NCBI GenBank assembly: GCA_944320605.1
Contig: CALUIE010000021.1
Location: 1-39,594 of the forward strand
Reading direction: 5' to 3'
Origin: an uncultured Phocaeicola sp.
GTDB taxonomy: Bacteria > Bacteroidota > Bacteroidia > Bacteroidales > Bacteroidaceae
Length of the DNA stretch: 39,594 nt
This document shows, piece by piece, positions 7,460 through 15,247 of the stretch. The position numbers were made by a program, and so were the translations under genes. Numbering within the stretch: position 1 is the stretch's first letter; every line of letters starts with the position of its first letter. The notes under the pieces were generated by a model that ran no database searches, had not been told where the DNA came from, and was given only the letters and a program-made list of their open reading frames with translations.

Positions 7460-9295
7460 TTATTGTCCTATGCGTAATATTTGTGGTAGGCTTGAAGCTG
7501 AGCGAGATAAAGATCTTCCCACATTAAAGCCTGTGACATCTATACGGCAGCGGAATGGGTACAATGTAGATGCCCCACCGAGTATGAATAAGTTACCCTC
7601 TCTAAACATATCGTTTTCGCTGTTCAGAATATAGCTTGCGCTTTGTCCAGTTTCACGGACAAATGTACCTGTGAATATGAACGGGTTATGTTCTGTCGGT
7701 ATGGCATTCTGTATTACTTTCACGTTCTCTCCTCGTACTGTTATGTATTTGCTCTGCATATTGTTGGAAGGGAAAGCTCTGCCAGGCAGGGCTATGAGAT
7801 AAGGTCTGCCTGCTTCAATCATGTCTCCAGTAGCAGTTTGTGGAGATGAGAATTTCAGAGTGTTAGGTGTCTCGAAGTCTGTGAAGTTGCGTAACCAGTA
7901 ATCACCGCTATTGGTGTCGAGGTCAACTGGTTGAGCCGGCTGCTCGTCTGCATAGAGCGTTCCGCTGAATGGCAGGCAGATTGTTTCCCAACCATTTTCT
8001 CCGTCTGCCCATACCCACGGGTAACGGCTGTATGTCGCATTTCCGGCAGTGAATTCTACCGGTGTGTAGAAACTCTCTCTGTCTCTTAATACTAAGTTGG
8101 CACAGGTGTATGTGTCGCCGTCTTTCACTACTATGTTGTTATTTCCTGTTGCGAATGGGCTGCCAGCGTCAACGATTGCTATGGCGTTGCCTGTCAGGGG
8201 AGGGAAAGTTCCATTGGAGTTAAGGTAGCGGTTATCGGCTTCGTTCGTTCCATTGTAGAGAGTGATTGCGTATATCTGTTTTAAGCCTTCGGCATCCAGT
8301 ACTGGCAGATTGTCTGTGCCGATAGTTTGCCCCCAACCTTCTCCAAGCAAATAAGCTACTTCGCCGCTGGCAAACTGCTCGGCGGATTTGGCAAACACTT
8401 TTCCAGAGCCACTAAAATCTATACCTATACCATCAGTTGTGCCTTCTAAATAGTAGCAGTTGGTCACTGTGTGGTCGTTATGCCCACATACGCTACCGAA
8501 CTTGAAGCTACCTGTTACGCTACCGATGTTGTAGCAATTACTTATTGGTCCATGACTGGTGTTCAATCCACACACGCCACCAACACTTTCGTGACCTGTT
8601 ACCTTGCCGGTATTGTAGCAGTTGGTTAAAAAACTGTATTCATTGTCAGTTCCTGTACTTCTACCGCATACGCCACCGACATAATAACTGCCTGTTACGT
8701 TTCCGGAATTGTAGCAGTTGATCATTAAACCATCGTTCTGTCCACAAACGCCTCCTGTACTCCACACCCCTTTTACATAGCTTTCTTTTACACCTATGTT
8801 TTGTATTATCCCATTCACTCCAAGGTATCCTACAAAGCCTTGATAATGCTCATTGCTATTTACATATATACCGCTCACACTGTGTCCCTGTCCGTCCAAG
8901 ATGCCTGTGAATTGGATCTCATAGCTACCTATAGGCGTCCAAGTGTTTTTAGGAACCGTCTCTCCCCAGTTCTCCCAGCCGTCAGTGTTGTTTAGAACGA
9001 TGTCCGTAGTGAGTACAAAATAAGTCCCGGCATAACCGTTCCCGCTGTTAACGTCTTGCGCCAGCTTAGCCAGTTGCTCGCCGTTGGCAATCTGGTATGG
9101 GTTGCTTTCCGTTCCATCACCGCCGGCAAAGTTTTCCGCTACCGTGCCGTCCCAAATCTCGCTTACCTCAGAACGTGTGGTTCCATAACTTTCAGTACGT
9201 GAATCCTCAGGTAGAAATTCATCTTTGCACGCTCCGAGTATGAATGTCAACGAAAGCAGGAGTATTGTCCTGCAAAAAATAAAATTAGCTTTCAT
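7460..9295 (-). CDS. Surface-exposed GLUG-repeat lipoprotein
   Basis: The true start is probably the ATG at 9295, giving 611 residues that begin MKANFIFCRTILLLSLTF and reach the lipobox LGAC with Cys23. The next residues KDEFLPED are acidic, which in Bacteroidetes is a lipoprotein export signal for display on the cell surface. After a spacer come four repeats of about 30 residues (roughly 178-285) of the form GGVCGxN...NCYNxGxVTG, typical of GLUG motif proteins, probably a beta-helix. The last 300 residues (from about YLNSNGTFPPLTGNAI) resemble the C-terminal region found in many Bacteroides/Prevotella surface proteins and end FNVGRSLSRS. Such proteins are thought to be adhesins or matrix-binding proteins; the ligand is unknown. 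It lies 34 bases after a 56-residue peptide gene and behind a structured leader. Confidence 0.85.
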   Translation of the reverse strand: MKANFIFCRTILLLSLTFILGACKDEFLPEDSRTESYGTTRSEVSEIWDGTVAENFAGGDGTESNPYQIANGEQLAKLAQDVNSGNGYAGTYFVLTTDIVLNNTDGWENWGETVPKNTWTPIGSYEIQFTGILDGQGHSVSGIYVNSNEHYQGFVGYLGVNGIIQNIGVKESYVKGVWSTGGVCGQNDGLMINCYNSGNVTGSYYVGGVCGRSTGTDNEYSFLTNCYNTGKVTGHESVGGVCGLNTSHGPISNCYNIGSVTGSFKFGSVCGHNDHTVTNCYYLEGTTDGIGIDFSGSGKVFAKSAEQFASGEVAYLLGEGWGQTIGTDNLPVLDAEGLKQIYAITLYNGTNEADNRYLNSNGTFPPLTGNAIAIVDAGSPFATGNNNIVVKDGDTYTCANLVLRDRESFYTPVEFTAGNATYSRYPWVWADGENGWETICLPFSGTLYADEQPAQPVDLDTNSGDYWLRNFTDFETPNTLKFSSPQTATGDMIEAGRPYLIALPGRAFPSNNMQSKYITVRGENVKVIQNAIPTEHNPFIFTGTFVRETGQSASYILNSENDMFREGNLFILGGASTLYPFRCRIDVTGFNVGRSLSRSASSLPQILRIGQ

Positions 9296-9329
9296 AATAC
9301 TGTAATTTTTGATGCCTTTAATAAAACGA

Positions 9330-9500
9330 TTACCAATAATATTCTTCCGAATAAGTGTCAAAGCCCGGATTAGGCTGCTGGCTGTTTGTCAGCATCATAC
9401 CGTTTTCGATGCAAAGCTCAATAATTTCGTATTTGGGAGTCTCATACTTTACTCCGATAGGCTTCTGTGCCCCGATGTTGCTGTTTACTCGTTTTTTCAT
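9330..9500 (-). CDS. Small 56-residue peptide ahead of the surface lipoprotein
   Basis: An ATG at 9500 opens a frame that reads MKKRVNSNIGAQKPIGVKYE, then TPKYEIIELCIENGMMLTNS and QQPNPGFDTYSEEYYW, ending in TAA at 9330-9332. The layout is a basic start, then YExPKYEIIELCxExG, then a polar tail ending in acidic and aromatic residues (EEYYW). I recall many short Bacteroidetes proteins with this layout (MKK...Y..P..E.I.L..E...L..S...PG...) next to surface-protein genes; none has a function known to me. It has no clear signal peptide or double-glycine site. It is the first gene of a two-gene unit with the GLUG lipoprotein and starts 81 bases after the leader terminator. The coding call rests on the reading frame, position and resemblance. 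Confidence 0.65.
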   Translation of the reverse strand: MKKRVNSNIGAQKPIGVKYETPKYEIIELCIENGMMLTNSQQPNPGFDTYSEEYYW

Positions 9501-9580
9501 ACGCAAATTGTTGATTTGTTATTAAAAATATGCGGATAAGGGCTACAGATACCGCGGTTAATACATTAAGGTATGGACAT

Positions 9581-9619
9581 AAAAAAAGCGTGAAGCCCTG
9601 TACTGTCGCTCGCTTCACG
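9581..9619 (-). terminator. Intrinsic terminator at the end of the structured leader
   Basis: On the minus strand CGTGAAGC and GCTTCACG pair across a 15-base loop and are followed by C and seven T. It lies upstream of the 56-residue peptide gene, where no complete gene ends, so it either ends a noncoding RNA or acts as an attenuator for the peptide and lipoprotein genes. Confidence 0.8.
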
Positions 9620-9995
9620 TTCTGAGGCCTTCGCATTGCCCATCCTGTCGAAACGAGCAACGCAAGAGCCCACGCCGATATGTATAATACGACCTCTGTA
9701 CCGACAGATATAATAAGGTGTATTGGTACACCAATGGCTGTACGGCATTCAGGGTATGTATATAACACACCTACGGGGCATTTACGTTGCTTTGCTTTTG
9801 ACAGGATTTTTGAAAGTTGCGAAGTTTCAGAACGTCAAAACCAAAGCGTAGTAAACGCCTTTGAATATGTCATGTCCCTGCCGCCTATCTTTTCTAATGT
9901 ATAAAGAAAAGAACGTTTGGCGCAGGTCTGTGCGATTTTCATATTAAAACGAACAGATTTAAAACTGTTTGTTATTTTTAATAATCGCAAACTTT
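9581..9995 (-). ncRNA. Candidate structured leader or noncoding RNA (about 415 nt)
   Basis: From a -7 box at 10009-10002 to the terminator at 9581 there is no convincing gene, but several inverted repeats. An extended hairpin spans 9988-9932 (GCGATT with AATCGC, ATTAAAA with TTTTAAT, inner AACAG with CTGTT). A second, longer one spans about 9857-9777, pairing GCGTTTAC..GCTTTGGTTTTGAC with the complement of GCATTTAC..GCTTTGCTTTTGAC, with an inner TGAAA/TTTCA stem. A short perfect hairpin GGTGTA/TACACC lies near 9719-9704. The terminator hairpin closes the unit. Reading frames of up to 108 codons cross it but run through the hairpins and the terminator and look accidental. The 5' and 3' ends are inferred from promoter and terminator only. 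Confidence 0.55.
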
Positions 9996-10001
9996 ACTTT
10001 G

Positions 10002-10009
10002 CAAAGTTA
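10002..10009 (-). promoter_or_regulatory. Probable promoter of the structured leader
   Basis: TAACTTTG on the minus strand fits the Bacteroidetes TAnnTTTG box. A -33 TTTG is not evident; the upstream region is AT-rich. It would start a transcript near 9995 that runs through the leader toward the peptide and lipoprotein genes. Confidence 0.45.
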
Positions 10010-10100
10010 CGAAAATTTCTTACATTTTATTGTAAAAATGATAAAAATATGTTGAACCTCAGAAAAAGTGACATGAAATCGCCTCGTCATAATTACCGTC

Positions 10101-10166
10101 ACACGTACGTGTAACGAGCGTAACACGAACGTGCAACGCGTGTAACACGTACGTGTCACACCGATT
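10101..10166. repeat. Three 22-bp repeats with a palindromic ACACGTACGTGT core
   Basis: Copies begin at 10101, 10123 and 10145, each 22 bp apart. Copies one and three carry the perfect 12-bp palindrome ACACGTACGTGT, copy two the variant ACACGAACGTGC. The linkers are similar (AACGAGCGTA and AACGCGTGTA). The array lies between the leader promoter on the left and the topA promoter on the right. It is GC-richer than its surroundings. Too few and too closely spaced for CRISPR; an array of binding sites is a better reading. Confidence 0.75.
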
Positions 10167-10281
10167 TCCCCGTGGCAATAATTTTCATCCGAAACCGGAA
10201 CTATTGAGGAATGGGAAGAAAAAAATAAGAAAAAATCATCATTTCATACCTTATTATATTATGTACCCTCAAATTTTTTTC

Positions 10282-10289
10282 TACTTTTG
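10282..10289 (+). promoter_or_regulatory. Promoter -7 box of topA
   Basis: TACTTTTG matches TAnnTTTG and lies 28 bases before the topA start codon. The -33 region is AT-rich without a clear TTTG. Confidence 0.55.
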
Positions 10290-10317
10290 CCATCAATAAT
10301 CAATTTGAACCTGAAAT

Positions 10318-12636
10318 ATGCAGAACAATCTGGTAATAGTAGAGTCTCCCGCAAAGGCCCGAACCATAGAAAAGTTCTTGGGCGACGGGTATAAAGTCAT
10401 GTCCAGCTACGGGCATATACGCGACCTGAAGAAGAAATCCTTCAGCGTAGATGTAGAACATGGTTTTGCACCTATATACGAAGTTCCGGCTGACAAGAAA
10501 AAACTTGTGGCACAGCTCAAGACTGAGGCTGACAGCGCAGACATCGTATGGCTGGCAAGTGATGAGGACCGCGAAGGAGAGGCTATAGCATGGCATCTGC
10601 AGGAAGTACTGAAACTAAAACAGGAAAACACACGCCGAATAGTTTTTCATGAAATAACCCCTAATGCCATAAAGAATGCGATACAGACACCGCGAGGAAT
10701 AGATCTTAGCTTGGTTGACGCTCAGCAGGCACGCCGTGTACTCGACAGAATAGTAGGTTTCGAACTCTCGCCTGTGTTGTGGAAAAAGATAAAACCGTCG
10801 CTCTCGGCCGGAAGAGTGCAGAGTGTTGCGGTAAGACTTATAGTGGAACGCGAACGTGAAATAAACGCATTCAATCCGAAACCGGCATTCAGAGTGGTTG
10901 CCGTACTGACAGATGCCGATGGAGCGGAAATAAAGGCTGAACTATCCGTACGTCCGGAAACGGAAGAAGAAGCGCGCCGAGTACTTGAACAATGCGCAGG
11001 TGCCGATTTCGTAGTGGAAGACATCAGCACCCGTCCGGTGAAACGTAGTCCGGCACCTCCTTTCACTACCTCCACACTTCAGCAGGAAGCTGCAAGAAAG
11101 TTGGGCTACAGCGTTGGGCAGACTATGATGTTAGCCCAGAAACTTTATGAAAACGGATATATCACATATATGCGTACCGACTCTGTTAATCTCTCTGATT
11201 TGGCTCTCGGAGCATGTGCCAAGGTTATTAAAGAGAAAGCTGGAGAAAAATATCTGCGTACGCGACAATATCACACTCACACCAAAGGAGCGCAGGAAGC
11301 GCACGAGGCTATCCGTCCTACATATATGGACAAGGAGAAGATAGACGCTACAGCACAGGAACAAAGACTTTATGACCTTATACGCAAGCGTACTTTAGCT
11401 TCGCAGATGGCTGATGCCGAACTTATGAAGACTACTGCCGTTATTGCTGCCGAAGGTACAGACTGCAAGTTTAATGCAGCCGGACTGGCAGTGATATTCG
11501 ATGGCTTCATGCGTGTATATAGTGAGAGTCTTGATGATGATTCTGAACGTGAGGACGAAAGCCGTCTGTTGCCGCCTATGCAGGCAGGACAGAAACTTGA
11601 ACGCAAGGATATTCGTGCAATAGAGCGTTTCAGCCAGCCACCCGCAAGATATACAGAAGCCAGTTTAGTGAGAAAACTTGAGGAACTTGGTATAGGACGT
11701 CCGTCAACGTATGCTCCTACGATATCTACGGTTCAGCAGCGCGGATATGTGGAGAAGGGTAGCCGTGAGGGAGTGGAACGTGAGTATAGAATGCTTACAC
11801 TCAATAAAAAAGGTAATATAACCTGTGAGACAAAGACAGAAACTGCCGGAAGCGAGAAACAGAAACTAATGCCTACGGATGTGGGGCTGGTGGTGACTGA
11901 CTTCCTTATGGAATATTTCCCTGAAATTATGGATTATAACTTCACTTCGGGAGTTGAAAAGGAATTCGACGAAGTGGCTGCCGGCGAGAAATCATGGACA
12001 GACATGATAAGCCGTTTCTATAAGGCTTTCCATCCGTTAGTGGAAAAGACATCGGCTTCGAAGGCTGAGCACAAGGTGGGCGAAAGACTATTGGGTGAGG
12101 AACCTTTAACCGGAAAACCTGTGTCTGTGAAAATAGGACGTTTCGGTCCTGTAGTACAGATAGGTAGTGCAGATGACGAGGAAAAACCGCGTTTTGCCCA
12201 GTTGCGTCGCGAACAGTCTATGGAGACAATCACTCTGGAAGAAGCACTTGAACTGTTCCGTTTGCCACGTATGCTTGGCGAACATGAAGGAAAGCAGGTA
12301 AGTATTGGAGCCGGAAAATTCGGACCATACATTAAGTTCGACAACATATATGTGTCTGTGCCAAAGGATAAAGATCCGCTTGCCATCACTCTGGAAGAAG
12401 CTGTGCAGATGATTAAGGACAAACAAGATGCCGAGGCCAAGAAAGTGATAAAGGTATTTGCCGATTATCCTGACCTTCAGGTACTGAACGGAAGATATGG
12501 TCCTTATATAGCGAGTGAAGGAAAGAATTACAAGATTCCTTCGGGAGTGGAACCTGCCGATCTTACTGCAGAGGCTTGCTTTAAGGTGATAGAACTGCAG
12601 AAAACTAAGGCGGAGACAAGAAAAAGGAAAAAATAG
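10318..12636 (+). CDS. topA: DNA topoisomerase I
   Basis: A 772-residue type IA topoisomerase that relaxes negative supercoils by transient single-strand cuts. The TOPRIM domain shows Glu9 in VESPAKA and the acidic triad SDEDREGE at 81-88. The active-site tyrosine is Tyr284 in GYITYMRTDS, and LSAGRVQSVAVRLIVERE at 162-179 is the usual segment before the toroid domain. The C-terminal third lacks the cysteine zinc fingers of E. coli TopA; instead it has repeated units with RFGPVVQIG, KFGPYIKFDN and RYGPYIASEG, as in other Bacteroidetes. Its own promoter lies upstream. It is followed after 105 bases by aroK. Confidence 0.97.
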   Translation: MQNNLVIVESPAKARTIEKFLGDGYKVMSSYGHIRDLKKKSFSVDVEHGFAPIYEVPADKKKLVAQLKTEADSADIVWLASDEDREGEAIAWHLQEVLKLKQENTRRIVFHEITPNAIKNAIQTPRGIDLSLVDAQQARRVLDRIVGFELSPVLWKKIKPSLSAGRVQSVAVRLIVEREREINAFNPKPAFRVVAVLTDADGAEIKAELSVRPETEEEARRVLEQCAGADFVVEDISTRPVKRSPAPPFTTSTLQQEAARKLGYSVGQTMMLAQKLYENGYITYMRTDSVNLSDLALGACAKVIKEKAGEKYLRTRQYHTHTKGAQEAHEAIRPTYMDKEKIDATAQEQRLYDLIRKRTLASQMADAELMKTTAVIAAEGTDCKFNAAGLAVIFDGFMRVYSESLDDDSEREDESRLLPPMQAGQKLERKDIRAIERFSQPPARYTEASLVRKLEELGIGRPSTYAPTISTVQQRGYVEKGSREGVEREYRMLTLNKKGNITCETKTETAGSEKQKLMPTDVGLVVTDFLMEYFPEIMDYNFTSGVEKEFDEVAAGEKSWTDMISRFYKAFHPLVEKTSASKAEHKVGERLLGEEPLTGKPVSVKIGRFGPVVQIGSADDEEKPRFAQLRREQSMETITLEEALELFRLPRMLGEHEGKQVSIGAGKFGPYIKFDNIYVSVPKDKDPLAITLEEAVQMIKDKQDAEAKKVIKVFADYPDLQVLNGRYGPYIASEGKNYKIPSGVEPADLTAEACFKVIELQKTKAETRKRKK

Positions 12637-12676
12637 ATAGGAGTTTTTAGTTATTAGTTTCTATACGAATGCTATG

Positions 12677-12736
12677 ACCAACAACTAACAACTAATGACC
12701 AACAACTAACAACTAACAACTAACGACCAACAACTA
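12677..12736 (+). repeat. Short tandem repeat of CAACTAA type before aroK
   Basis: The intergenic stretch between topA and aroK is built of seven-base units related to CAACTAA, arranged in blocks that each begin ACCAACAACTAACAACTAA: one from 12677, one from 12698 with an extra unit and a partial one from 12726. It ends just before the aroK start codon. Similar low-complexity runs are frequent in Bacteroides intergenic DNA; copy number may vary. Confidence 0.75.
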
Positions 12737-12741
12737 AAAAA

Positions 12742-13275
12742 ATGAAAATATTCCTGACCGGATATATGGCCTCCGGCAAAACCACGTTAGGTAAGGCTTT
12801 TGCCAAGGCATGTAATCTTAGCTTTATTGATCTCGACTGGTATATTGAGGAACGTATGCACTCTTCTGTTCGAGATATCTTTGCTTCACGAGGTGAGGAG
12901 GGATTTCGTCAGCTGGAGAGGAATATGCTTCTTGAAGTTTCTGATTTTGAAGATGTCGTAGTGGCATGTGGAGGTGGTACTCCATGTTTTTTTGATAATA
13001 TGGAGGTTATGAACAGCCGTGGAACCACTGTGTTTCTTGATGCTTCTCAAGATGTACTGTTCCGTCGGTTGAAACAGGCTGCCGCAAACAGACCGCTCGT
13101 GGCTGGAAAATCAGATGATGAACTGAGACAGACTATATCCGAGGGACTTGAACGGAGAATGCCTTTCTACTCGAAAGCTGCGATAAAGCTGGATGGCAGT
13201 AGGCTTGAAAATAGAAAGCAGATAGAAGAAACTGTTGAAATACTTAGAAATTTGATAAATAAAATAGCTGATTAG
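12742..13275 (+). CDS. aroK: Shikimate kinase
   Basis: A 177-residue P-loop kinase that phosphorylates shikimate in the chorismate pathway. It has the Walker A motif GYMASGKTT at 7-15, the shikimate-binding FIDLDWYIEER segment, FRQLERNML, the glycine-rich VACGGGTPC loop, and the lid segment with RPLV. Length is normal. The other late step in the window is aroA at 32818-34047. It sits between topA and speA on the plus strand; a 7-base repeat directly precedes its start, so its upstream region may vary between strains. Confidence 0.95.
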   Translation: MKIFLTGYMASGKTTLGKAFAKACNLSFIDLDWYIEERMHSSVRDIFASRGEEGFRQLERNMLLEVSDFEDVVVACGGGTPCFFDNMEVMNSRGTTVFLDASQDVLFRRLKQAAANRPLVAGKSDDELRQTISEGLERRMPFYSKAAIKLDGSRLENRKQIEETVEILRNLINKIAD

Positions 13276-13318
13276 TGAAGGGGTTATAAATCTCGGTTAC
13301 TGATAATTGATTGGATAT

Positions 13319-13350
13319 TATTAATTTTTAATTGTTAATTATTAATTCAA
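13319..13350 (+). repeat. AT-rich TTAATT leader motif before speA
   Basis: TTAATTTTTAATTGTTAATT and the following ATTAATT stand 4 bases before the speA start. Close variants occur in front of the YgjP-type gene (16276-16303), in front of argD on the other strand (20356-20396), after argC (20553-20577), and near 32361-32390. They form a dispersed family of TTAATT-rich sequences in gene leaders. Confidence 0.6.
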
Positions 13351-13353
13351 GAA

Positions 13354-15246
13354 ATGCGAAAATGGCGTATTGAAGACTCGGAAGAGCTTTATAACATCAC
13401 CGGATGGGGTGTTTCTTATTTTGGGATAAACGAAAAGGGACATGTGGTGGTTACCCCTCGTAAAGACGGAGTGGCTGTTGACCTGAAGGAATTGGTGGAC
13501 GAACTTCAATTGAGAGACGTTACGGCACCTATGCTGGTACGTTTCCCGGATATTTTGGATAACCGTATCGAGAAGATTTCGAACTGTTTTGGCCAGGCGT
13601 CAAAAGAGTATGGCTATAATGCGGAAAACTTCATTATCTATCCCATCAAGGTTAACCAGATGCGTCCGGTAGTGGAGGAGATTATAAGCCATGGTAAGAA
13701 GTTCAATCTTGGGCTTGAAGCAGGTTCAAAACCTGAACTTCATGCGGTAATAGCCATAAACACGGATTCCGATTCTCTTATCATCTGCAACGGATATAAG
13801 GATGAGAGTTATATAGAACTTGCCCTTTTGGCACAGAAGATGGGTAAGCGTATTTTCCTCGTAGTGGAGAAAATGAACGAACTAAGACTGATTGCAAAAA
13901 TGGCAAAACAGCTTAATGTGCGTCCAAACATCGGTATCCGTATCAAATTAGCTTCGTCGGGTAGCGGTAAATGGGAAGAAAGCGGTGGCGACGCAAGTAA
14001 GTTCGGACTGACTTCGAGCGAGCTTCTTGAAGCACTCGACTTCATAGAAAAGAAGGACATGAAGGATTGTCTGAAGTTGATACACTTCCACATAGGTAGT
14101 CAGGTAACAAAGATACGCCGTATCAAGACTGCTTTGAGAGAGGCTTCGCAGTTCTATGTGCAGCTCCATCAGTTGGGATTCCCTGTTGAGTTTGTCGATA
14201 TAGGCGGCGGATTGGGAGTTGATTACGACGGTACCCGCTCGCCGAACAGTGAAAGTAGTGTAAATTATTCTATCCAGGAGTATGTGAACGACTCTATATC
14301 CATTATGGTGGATGCCAGCAACAAGAACGGTATCCCTCATCCGAATATAATAACAGAAAGTGGACGCTCGCTTACGGCTCATCACTCTGTATTGATTTTC
14401 GAGGTGCTCGAGACAGCTTCTCTTCCTGCCATGGATGAGGACTTTGAGGTTTCTCCTGACGACCATGAACTGGTACAGGAACTTTACGGCATCTGGGATA
14501 ATCTGAATCAAAGCCGTATGCTTGAGGCTTGGCACGACGCACAGCAGATTCGTGAGGAGACTCTCGACCTGTTCAGCCACGGTATCGTAGACTTGAAGAC
14601 AAGAGCGCAGATAGAGAAACTTTATTGGTCTGTCACTCGAGAGATAACTCAGATAGCATCTGGTCTGAAGCATGTGCCTGAAGAGTTCAGAAATATCGAC
14701 AAGCTTCTTGCCGACAAGTATTTCTGTAACTTCTCTCTTTTCCAGTCACTTCCGGACTCTTGGGCTATCGACCAGATTTTCCCAATCATGCCTATACAGC
14801 GTCTTGATGAGAAACCTGACCGTACTGCTACATTGCAGGATATCACTTGCGACTCAGACGGTAAGATTGCAAACTTCGTTTCGTCAAGAAGCGTATCGCA
14901 CGATTTGCCTGTTCATTCACTCAAGGGCAAGGATTCGTATTATATCGGTGTGTTCCTTGTAGGAGCTTATCAGGAAATTCTTGGGGATATGCATAATCTG
15001 TTTGGTGACACAAATGCGGTACACGTGACAGTGAATGACAAGGGTTACAGCATAGATCAGGTGATAGACGGTGAAACTGTAGCGGAAGTACTTGATTATG
15101 TTCAGTATAATCCTAAGAAACTTGTACGTACGCTGGAAACTTGGGTTACCAAGTCTGTGAAAGAAGGACGTATCTCGCTCGAAGAAGGAAAGGAATTCCT
15201 TTCTAACTATCGTTCGGGACTTTACGGATATACTTATTTGGAATAA
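13354..15246 (+). CDS. speA: Biosynthetic arginine decarboxylase
   Basis: A 630-residue PLP enzyme of fold type III that converts arginine to agmatine for polyamine synthesis. The N-terminal half is the alanine-racemase-like barrel with the PLP lysine Lys99 in YPIKVNQ, then GLEAGSKPEL, HFHIGSQ near 245 and DIGGGLGVDYDG near 282. The segment ESGRSLTAHHSVL near 337 and the C-terminal NFSLFQSLPDSWAI and FLVGAYQEILGDMHNLFGD are typical. Length agrees with SpeA of other bacteria. argB begins one base after its stop codon, so the two are cotranscribed. This joins arginine synthesis with its use for polyamines in one unit. Confidence 0.96.
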   Translation: MRKWRIEDSEELYNITGWGVSYFGINEKGHVVVTPRKDGVAVDLKELVDELQLRDVTAPMLVRFPDILDNRIEKISNCFGQASKEYGYNAENFIIYPIKVNQMRPVVEEIISHGKKFNLGLEAGSKPELHAVIAINTDSDSLIICNGYKDESYIELALLAQKMGKRIFLVVEKMNELRLIAKMAKQLNVRPNIGIRIKLASSGSGKWEESGGDASKFGLTSSELLEALDFIEKKDMKDCLKLIHFHIGSQVTKIRRIKTALREASQFYVQLHQLGFPVEFVDIGGGLGVDYDGTRSPNSESSVNYSIQEYVNDSISIMVDASNKNGIPHPNIITESGRSLTAHHSVLIFEVLETASLPAMDEDFEVSPDDHELVQELYGIWDNLNQSRMLEAWHDAQQIREETLDLFSHGIVDLKTRAQIEKLYWSVTREITQIASGLKHVPEEFRNIDKLLADKYFCNFSLFQSLPDSWAIDQIFPIMPIQRLDEKPDRTATLQDITCDSDGKIANFVSSRSVSHDLPVHSLKGKDSYYIGVFLVGAYQEILGDMHNLFGDTNAVHVTVNDKGYSIDQVIDGETVAEVLDYVQYNPKKLVRTLETWVTKSVKEGRISLEEGKEFLSNYRSGLYGYTYLE

Positions 15247-15247
15247 T

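Noticed and set aside
9442-9768. A 108-codon minus-strand frame over the leader region
   Set aside because: It runs through two hairpins and the intrinsic terminator with its T run and overlaps the 56-residue peptide gene in another frame; composition looks accidental.
9680-9904. A 74-codon plus-strand frame in the leader region
   Set aside because: It covers both arms of the long imperfect hairpin and has no promoter or neighbouring gene on that strand; better explained as a shadow of a structured RNA.
10101-10166. Possible short CRISPR array
   Set aside because: Only three repeats, 22-bp step with no spacer of typical size, palindromic core, and no cas genes in the window.
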